From Chimonanthus salicifolius (Eukaryota > Streptophyta > Magnoliopsida > Laurales > Calycanthaceae): a DNA stretch of 64,000 bases. How positions within the stretch are numbered: position 1 is the stretch's first letter; each line of letters begins with the position of its first letter. The stretch is taken from the NCBI GenBank assembly GCA_013350335.1, contig CM023534.1, forward strand, positions 9,701,542 to 9,765,541. The letters run 5' to 3'. The notes beneath the pieces were generated by a model. It saw only the letters and a program-made list of their open reading frames with translations. It had not been told where the DNA came from and did not search any database. This document shows positions 58,924-64,000 of this stretch, piece by piece. Position numbers and translations under genes: made by a program.

Positions 58924-61900
58924 TCACTCCCTGGGCTCCAAGGCAGCAATCTCCTTAACCACTTGAGCTTTATCAGCCTCAAACTGTTCATCCTCTGAAA
59001 GATCATGGACCCAAATAGAATAATCAGTCCATTTTTATTTTTTTTCAGAAACATTACTATCAGACCTATAAAACTGTGCAAGTTGAGCAGACCTTTCAAT
59101 GATAGGAACTGCTAAAATGCAGGGTGTCATAATCAGAGATACCCAAAAATCTACCATACATCAGATGAACATGGCAGACCCAATTTTCCCTTTGCCAAAT
59201 ACAAAGAATTGGTTGTAATGTACAGCGCCAAGCAACAGATCAGATAACCAAGATTATCTGATAGAGATAATGGGGACATCGGGTGTACAGGATTGCTCTG
59301 ATAGGGGAAATACATGACTATGGCCCATCCCATGATGGGATCCACCAGAGTACGGGTCAATACCTCAGGTGGTGCTACTTGTTGATACTAGGAAACAAGG
59401 GTGATGAAGAGAGCATCAATTATAAGTCCTTTTTTACATTTTTTTAAACCTCAATTCATTACCTTTGTCCATTTTGAAGTCACTGAAGAATCTTAAAATC
59501 TTGCTTCTATTAGCAATGAGTATGCTGACAATCTCAGGCGGCTTATTCTGATTAGCGGCAAATAGCTGCAAATGACAATGGCAACAAAAATCATCATCAT
59601 AAATGTCCATACTCAACCACTCCAAGATAAGCAAAAAGTAGAAGTTGGACTTTAAAAGGTCTGTACCTTGAACACATGAAATGCTTCTATTTGAATGTTC
59701 TTACTGGATTCCTGTAAACATGTGAAAACAATTTTGAAATCATATAGTCCAAAGAAAATTTTGCCATGCATACTGGCAAATCGAATCACAGAAAACATCA
59801 GTAACTTTCATTTTGAGTTTATAGCATCAACAACTAGATACTTACACGAGGTTTCACCATGAGCTGAAATCATGGTTTTAAAACACAGCCAAAAACGACC
59901 CACATAAACCAACACATTCCAGTTGTGGCATTGGCCAATCCAACATGTGCAAAAATTCTACTTACACGAAAGAAAAGGAACTGACAACATATTGACAATA
60001 TAATGCCGCACAGTATTGGCATATTGCTATATAGGATTTTTTTTTGCAAAATCTAACAATGTGCCAACCCCAAATAAATGGAATAAATAGCTTTGACAAT
60101 GATGTATTATTAATATAATAAAAACTGCATTAACTTAGAAGGTGAAACCAAATATAATTTTTTGAATATTTCGACACCTCTGTCATGCAAAACCTTAACC
60201 TGCTGCCCCTGGACACAGGAGAACATATTACCACATGAGGATGAGATTGGTCCCTACAAATGAGGAACAAGCAAAGGCAGCTTGCTGAAGGAGAAGTAAA
60301 ATACTTGACAAAAGCAAGCAAGAACACAAAAAATGAGCTTTGGTTGTTGACGTTTTGAGCTCTTTTCACCACCACCCCATTTTAGAACTACTCAAAAGTC
60401 TTAATATCTTAATATGTGATCAAGCATAAGTTATAATGCCTTATCAAGATAAAATTAGGTTCAACTCTCTAACTTATTAGTCTATTACTTTATGCTCAAT
60501 TGTTTTTTATGTCCGTCAACATAGGTCTAGGGGCATCACCTAGAACGATGTGCACAGGGCTGGCCAATATCAGGCCCATGTAATATCTACAGCCCCGTTG
60601 CATTGGCACTTCTCTGCCAAGTACTAGAATATAATAAAGCTCGTAGGATCTGAGTCATCTAACCAATTCAACAACATAAACAAAGAATTAAATATTTGTT
60701 ATCCCTCAAGGCTTCTACCAAGTCTCCCCACACCATGCCCCCCAACCCCTTTTTTCTCCTCACACCCCTCTACACACTATGGATTTGAACACTTACCCAA
60801 TTTGATCCCATTCTAATTACAATGATTGTTGGATCAAAAACATGGCCAGTGACACCATTGAGCCTTGGGACCTTAAAAGGTGACTAGTGTGATCCATTCA
60901 AGTTGATTCTGGGTAGGCCTCATAGCCAAGAATAGATCTTGCCAACAAAATCATTTCTATAGTTGTATCTCCTATGCCAGCCCCAAATAGGGGTGCATAA
61001 GTGGCTATGTATAGGTGGCCACAGAGTATCCCAGATAAACACACACTAAGTAAGCCAAAAAAGAACTCATCAAACAGATAGTCATATGAATAAAAATGTT
61101 GCTGACATACCCTAAGAAGATTCATCAAGATCCTCAAGTTATCTTTTGAGCTCACATACCGCATCATAACAGCAGAATTTGAACGATCAAGCAACATGTC
61201 ACCAAGAAGCTGAAACAAACTAAAGCCCTTAGCAACTTTTGTTTGAACAATCTATATCAAGAATCATCAACAAAAAATGCCAATCAAATAAAAGAACTTA
61301 CCTAGGGAAGATTGTGCTGAAATTTATAATGCATATAATAGATAAAAGAAAGTGGATTTTGTTCTAACATCCATGTCCAAGACTGAAACAGATCAGACAT
61401 GGCACCTTAAAAAGTAAAAATAAAGTCATGTATTTTAAAAGGACTTATCATTAAAAGCTCTAAGACACAGACAAATATCCAACTCAAATAACAATAGCAA
61501 GAACAACAAGAAGAATGACAATCTAATGCCATTACATAGTGATGACAGATAATATGATTAGTCCCAAGTAGGTTTAGGTCATATTAAAATTGTAAAAAGG
61601 GACAAATTTCACATTAGTGGGTTCCATTGTTTCAAATAGTGGCATTCATTACCATATCTAAAAGCATTGATACATGTAGTCATAGGAAAAATATATCATG
61701 TCAGATATATCAACTGAACCAAGGTATATTTGCAAGTCCATATTGGGGCGTAGAAATCTGGGTTTCAGGATCCAGTGGGAATCCCAAATTTTGTATTTCT
61801 TATAGGGATGGCAATGGCCCGGGCCTATGCTGCGCCAAGCCCAAGCCTGAGGAGCCCAAAGAGCACAACAAAAAGTTCAATCCCGAAAAAAGCCGCAGTA

Positions 61901-63743
61901 AGTTATTAAATCTATTTAGTATGAGTAACATGTATATCAAGTCACTAGTCCATATTCCCTTATTTATTTATATATTGATTCTAATTAAAAAATCAATAAT
62001 AGAGATTAAAAGTAGACTTGATGAGTTACAAGTACACTAAATTTTAGCCCAAAAATCAATTTAAAGCCACTCAATTTTAGCGGTTAACATTACCATGTGC
62101 CATTAAAAAATTAGCTCATCAAGTCTACTTTCAATCCCTATAGTTGATTTTTTCTCAGGACAGGCTTTTGGGTCTTTAGGCCACTATTGCAATCCCTAAT
62201 TTTTTATATGCTTTATGAGGTTGTAAAACATGGATATCATATTAAAATATGACACAATGTAATGGTGCATTCTTTAAGTGACAAACACACAGTTAAACAA
62301 AAGAACAGTGATGACTGATGCAACAAATCGGTTCAGCCAATACTTGACTTATGGCAGGTGTGCTACATTTAGTTAACACAAGTACAGGCTTTTGTGCGAA
62401 GAGAACCAACCAATAGATCATTTTTTTTCTCTAAACCATCATTATGTCCTATTATTCCTTTGTAATAATGGAAAAAAAAAATAGCAAGTTGTAACTACCT
62501 TGACAGCTTGTCGTCTGGTAATATAATTGGGAGATTCCAACAGCTTTGAATTAAATTCTGGAAAAAACTGAAGCCAAAAAAGAAAAGGTTGGAGAAAGAT
62601 CATTACAGAGTGAGACTTAAAAAAAAAGGATAATTATGAAGTGACAACCACTCAAAGTAAGATATGTTAATTAAGTAGAAAAGAAAGAAAGAAAGAACTG
62701 GAAGCATGAACTTCATGCTTCAAACTTTTAAATTTTAATTGATGTTTTTGCAGCTCAATTTAAACATTTCCTTCCTTTGAATGTAATGTTCCTATGCTCC
62801 CTCATCAAGTAACAATGTAAAATTTGTCTTCTTCACTGGCAATTTCAGAATTACTTGACCTTTAGCATTTTTTTATTTTTTGAAATATACCTTAAGCAAT
62901 TATTCATCAGGAAAAGAGAATTTTGATATTTGAAAGGAAAAAGAAAATGTACAGCATCAAATCCATGAGATTAAGGTAACCCACAAAAGTATCCAGTCCA
63001 TATCTCATGTCCAATGCAGAGACAGTTACTCCTTATACTTTTCTTCAAATCTGTGGGAATAAGGTAAGCTAGAATTTACCATTCAAATCCATGCCCCATG
63101 TCCAAAGCTGTTGGCCTCCTTTTTGTCAAAAGCTTTAATGACGAACATGATGAGTCCACCTCACATTGGCCCATCGACATATTTTGAAACATTACCAACT
63201 TATTTACAATGTATAAGCAGAGTTATTAGCAAGCCTAAGATTTTACAACACTATTGGCACAAATGTCTCTCAGTGCAGCAGCCAAAGCAAGGCCACCAGG
63301 GACATTGTGGATCCCAAGTTATCTGAAGGATCTATCAGAAATAACCAGGGCCCAAATTTCAGATTGCTCAATAAATAAATTGGGATCAAATTCAGCACAA
63401 AATTCTTCCTATTGACAAATTTAAATGAATAACTTCAACCAATAATAATCATCAGTATCCTTAAAGGTGTTAGTAATCACAAAGGAATGAAATAAGTAAA
63501 GATGAGATAAATTAGAAATGAAATAATACAATCAAGAAGTACAAGTTGATTGATTCAGCTCAAATATTAAGCGAGATGATAGACCCAAAACCTAGAACGA
63601 GCTACTGTTGATTCTTAGTTAGAAATCCAATAAATAAGCATAAAAGTAACTCAAACAAAAAGAACCACTTGTTAATGACTCACCCAATCATAATTCTTAG
63701 TAAGAAATTCAGCTACTGTTGATTTATGCCTGGTTAAAAGCTC
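58924..63743 (-). CDS. MO25/CAB39-like scaffold protein, C-terminal six exons (5' part off the window)
   Basis: Exons in gene order: 63743-63684 ([20 protein letters not shown]), 62567-62499 ([20 protein letters not shown]), 61209-61111 ([20 protein letters not shown]), 59711-59667 ([15 protein letters not shown]), 59565-59463 ([16 protein letters not shown]), 58994-58924 ([16 protein letters not shown], ending LEPRE and TGA at 58924). They join in phase to 148 codons plus stop and match the last two-fifths of MO25, a helical-repeat protein about 340 aa long in full. MO25 binds and activates STE20/germinal-centre kinases; in plants it is linked to polarity and cell division. All six exons have GT-AG borders. 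For exon 2 the acceptor at 62568 is chosen because it restores the FFPEF motif; an AG ten bases further would lose it. The intron between 61209 and 62499 holds an hAT MITE. Confidence 0.93.
59712..61110 (-). other. MO25-like intron with SINE-tail remnant
   Basis: Intron between the third and fourth listed exons. At about 60065-60120 ccaaataaatggaataaata followed by gctttgacaatgatg is the 3' tail type of the SINE at 22375-22500. A GC-richer stretch at 60530-60620 (ctagaacgatgtgcacaggg) has no exon signature. Confidence 0.55.
61803..62198. mobile_element. hAT-type MITE with long internal inverted repeat, in a MO25-like intron
   Basis: Ends tagggatggcaatggc and, inverted, tagggattgcaatagt. The flanks atttctta (61795-61802) and atttttta (62199-62206) match at 7 of 8, an hAT-style 8-bp duplication. 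Inside, about 42 bp at 61987-62028 (agattaaaagtagacttgat) pair with 62111-62153 (inverted agattgaaagtagacttgat-like), so transcripts could fold into a strong hairpin. GC-rich left end, no coding capacity. Confidence 0.82.
62568..63683 (-). other. MO25-like intron, no feature seen
   Basis: Ordinary intron sequence. The open frame at 63111-63326 on the plus strand has no recognisable similarity. Confidence 0.55.
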
Positions 63744-64000
63744 CTGAATTGAAACGAAAAATAGCGTTGGATTTCATGTCAAAGTATAGGAACATCAAAG
63801 AACAGAGAAAATTTACATGCTTGCAGTGAACACAAGTCTCCAATTAAAAACTAACAACAGCTGACTCTCCTTTTGAAACTTGAAGAAAGGACAAGCAAGT
63901 TCACTTTATGAGTATCCATCAGCATTTGTAGCATCAAAAGCAAGCAGCATTTACCAATGGAACATATTGATTCTTGAGAGTGTTTTCGGGCAATAATTAG
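63744..64000 (-). other. MO25-like upstream intron to window edge
   Basis: The expected preceding exon (family motif around FDIASDAxxTFK) is not visible before the edge, so the 5' part of the gene lies to the right of the window. Confidence 0.55.

Noticed and set aside
62558..62567. Alternative splice acceptor (tttttccag) for the MO25 exon
   Set aside because: It would drop the FFP residues and break the phase with the previous exon. The acceptor ending at 62568 restores the frame.
63940..64000. Possible further MO25 exon at the right edge
   Set aside because: No frame matches the expected FDIASDA-TFK region and there is no proper donor after it.

Overview
This is a 64 kb piece of a flowering-plant nuclear genome, most likely a dicot or magnoliid-type tree or shrub. 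The evidence is a low-GC background, GT-AG spliced genes with long introns, plant-specific gene families, a nuclear tRNA-Leu, and many old LINE, SINE, copia, hAT and Mutator-like remnants. It contains no bacterial operon, CRISPR array or virus.

Layout: 1-2.75 kb is the 3' half of a decayed L1-type LINE. From 2.76 to 3.73 kb lies a duplicated promoter/first-exon segment of a SNAPC3 (SNAP50, Arabidopsis SRD2-like) gene. From 23.9 down to 6.84 kb, on the minus strand, is a long second SNAPC3-like locus. Eleven exons can be traced; it has a broken exon 8/9 junction, a frameshift with a stop in exon 11 and no recognisable C-terminus, so I call it a decaying paralog. Its introns hold LINE fragments, SINEs and a purine-rich tract. 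From 27.2 to 31.8 kb is a degenerate Ty1/copia element. At 32.4-33.7 kb (minus) is an intact C2-domain protein gene with upstream sequence to about 34.75 kb. From 34.8 to 53 kb there is no protein gene, only AT-rich DNA with a tRNA-Leu(CAG) at 41.57 kb, SINEs and MITEs, including a transposon nested in a transposon. From 53.56 to 55.46 kb (plus) is a complete three-exon gene for a secreted DOMON plus cytochrome b561 membrane protein. From 63.74 to 58.92 kb (minus) are the last six exons of a MO25/CAB39-like gene that runs off the right edge.

The genes do not form a functional cluster: SNAPC3 acts in snRNA transcription, the C2 protein probably at membranes, CYBDOM in transmembrane electron transfer and MO25 as a kinase scaffold. 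The most interesting signals are evolutionary. The two SNAPC3 first-exon copies lie about 20.6 kb apart, and one carries a SINE whose empty site survives in the other. The better conserved exon 1 is the left copy, whose gene, if it still exists, would lie beyond a LINE and off the left edge. Several mobile elements keep exact target-site duplications.
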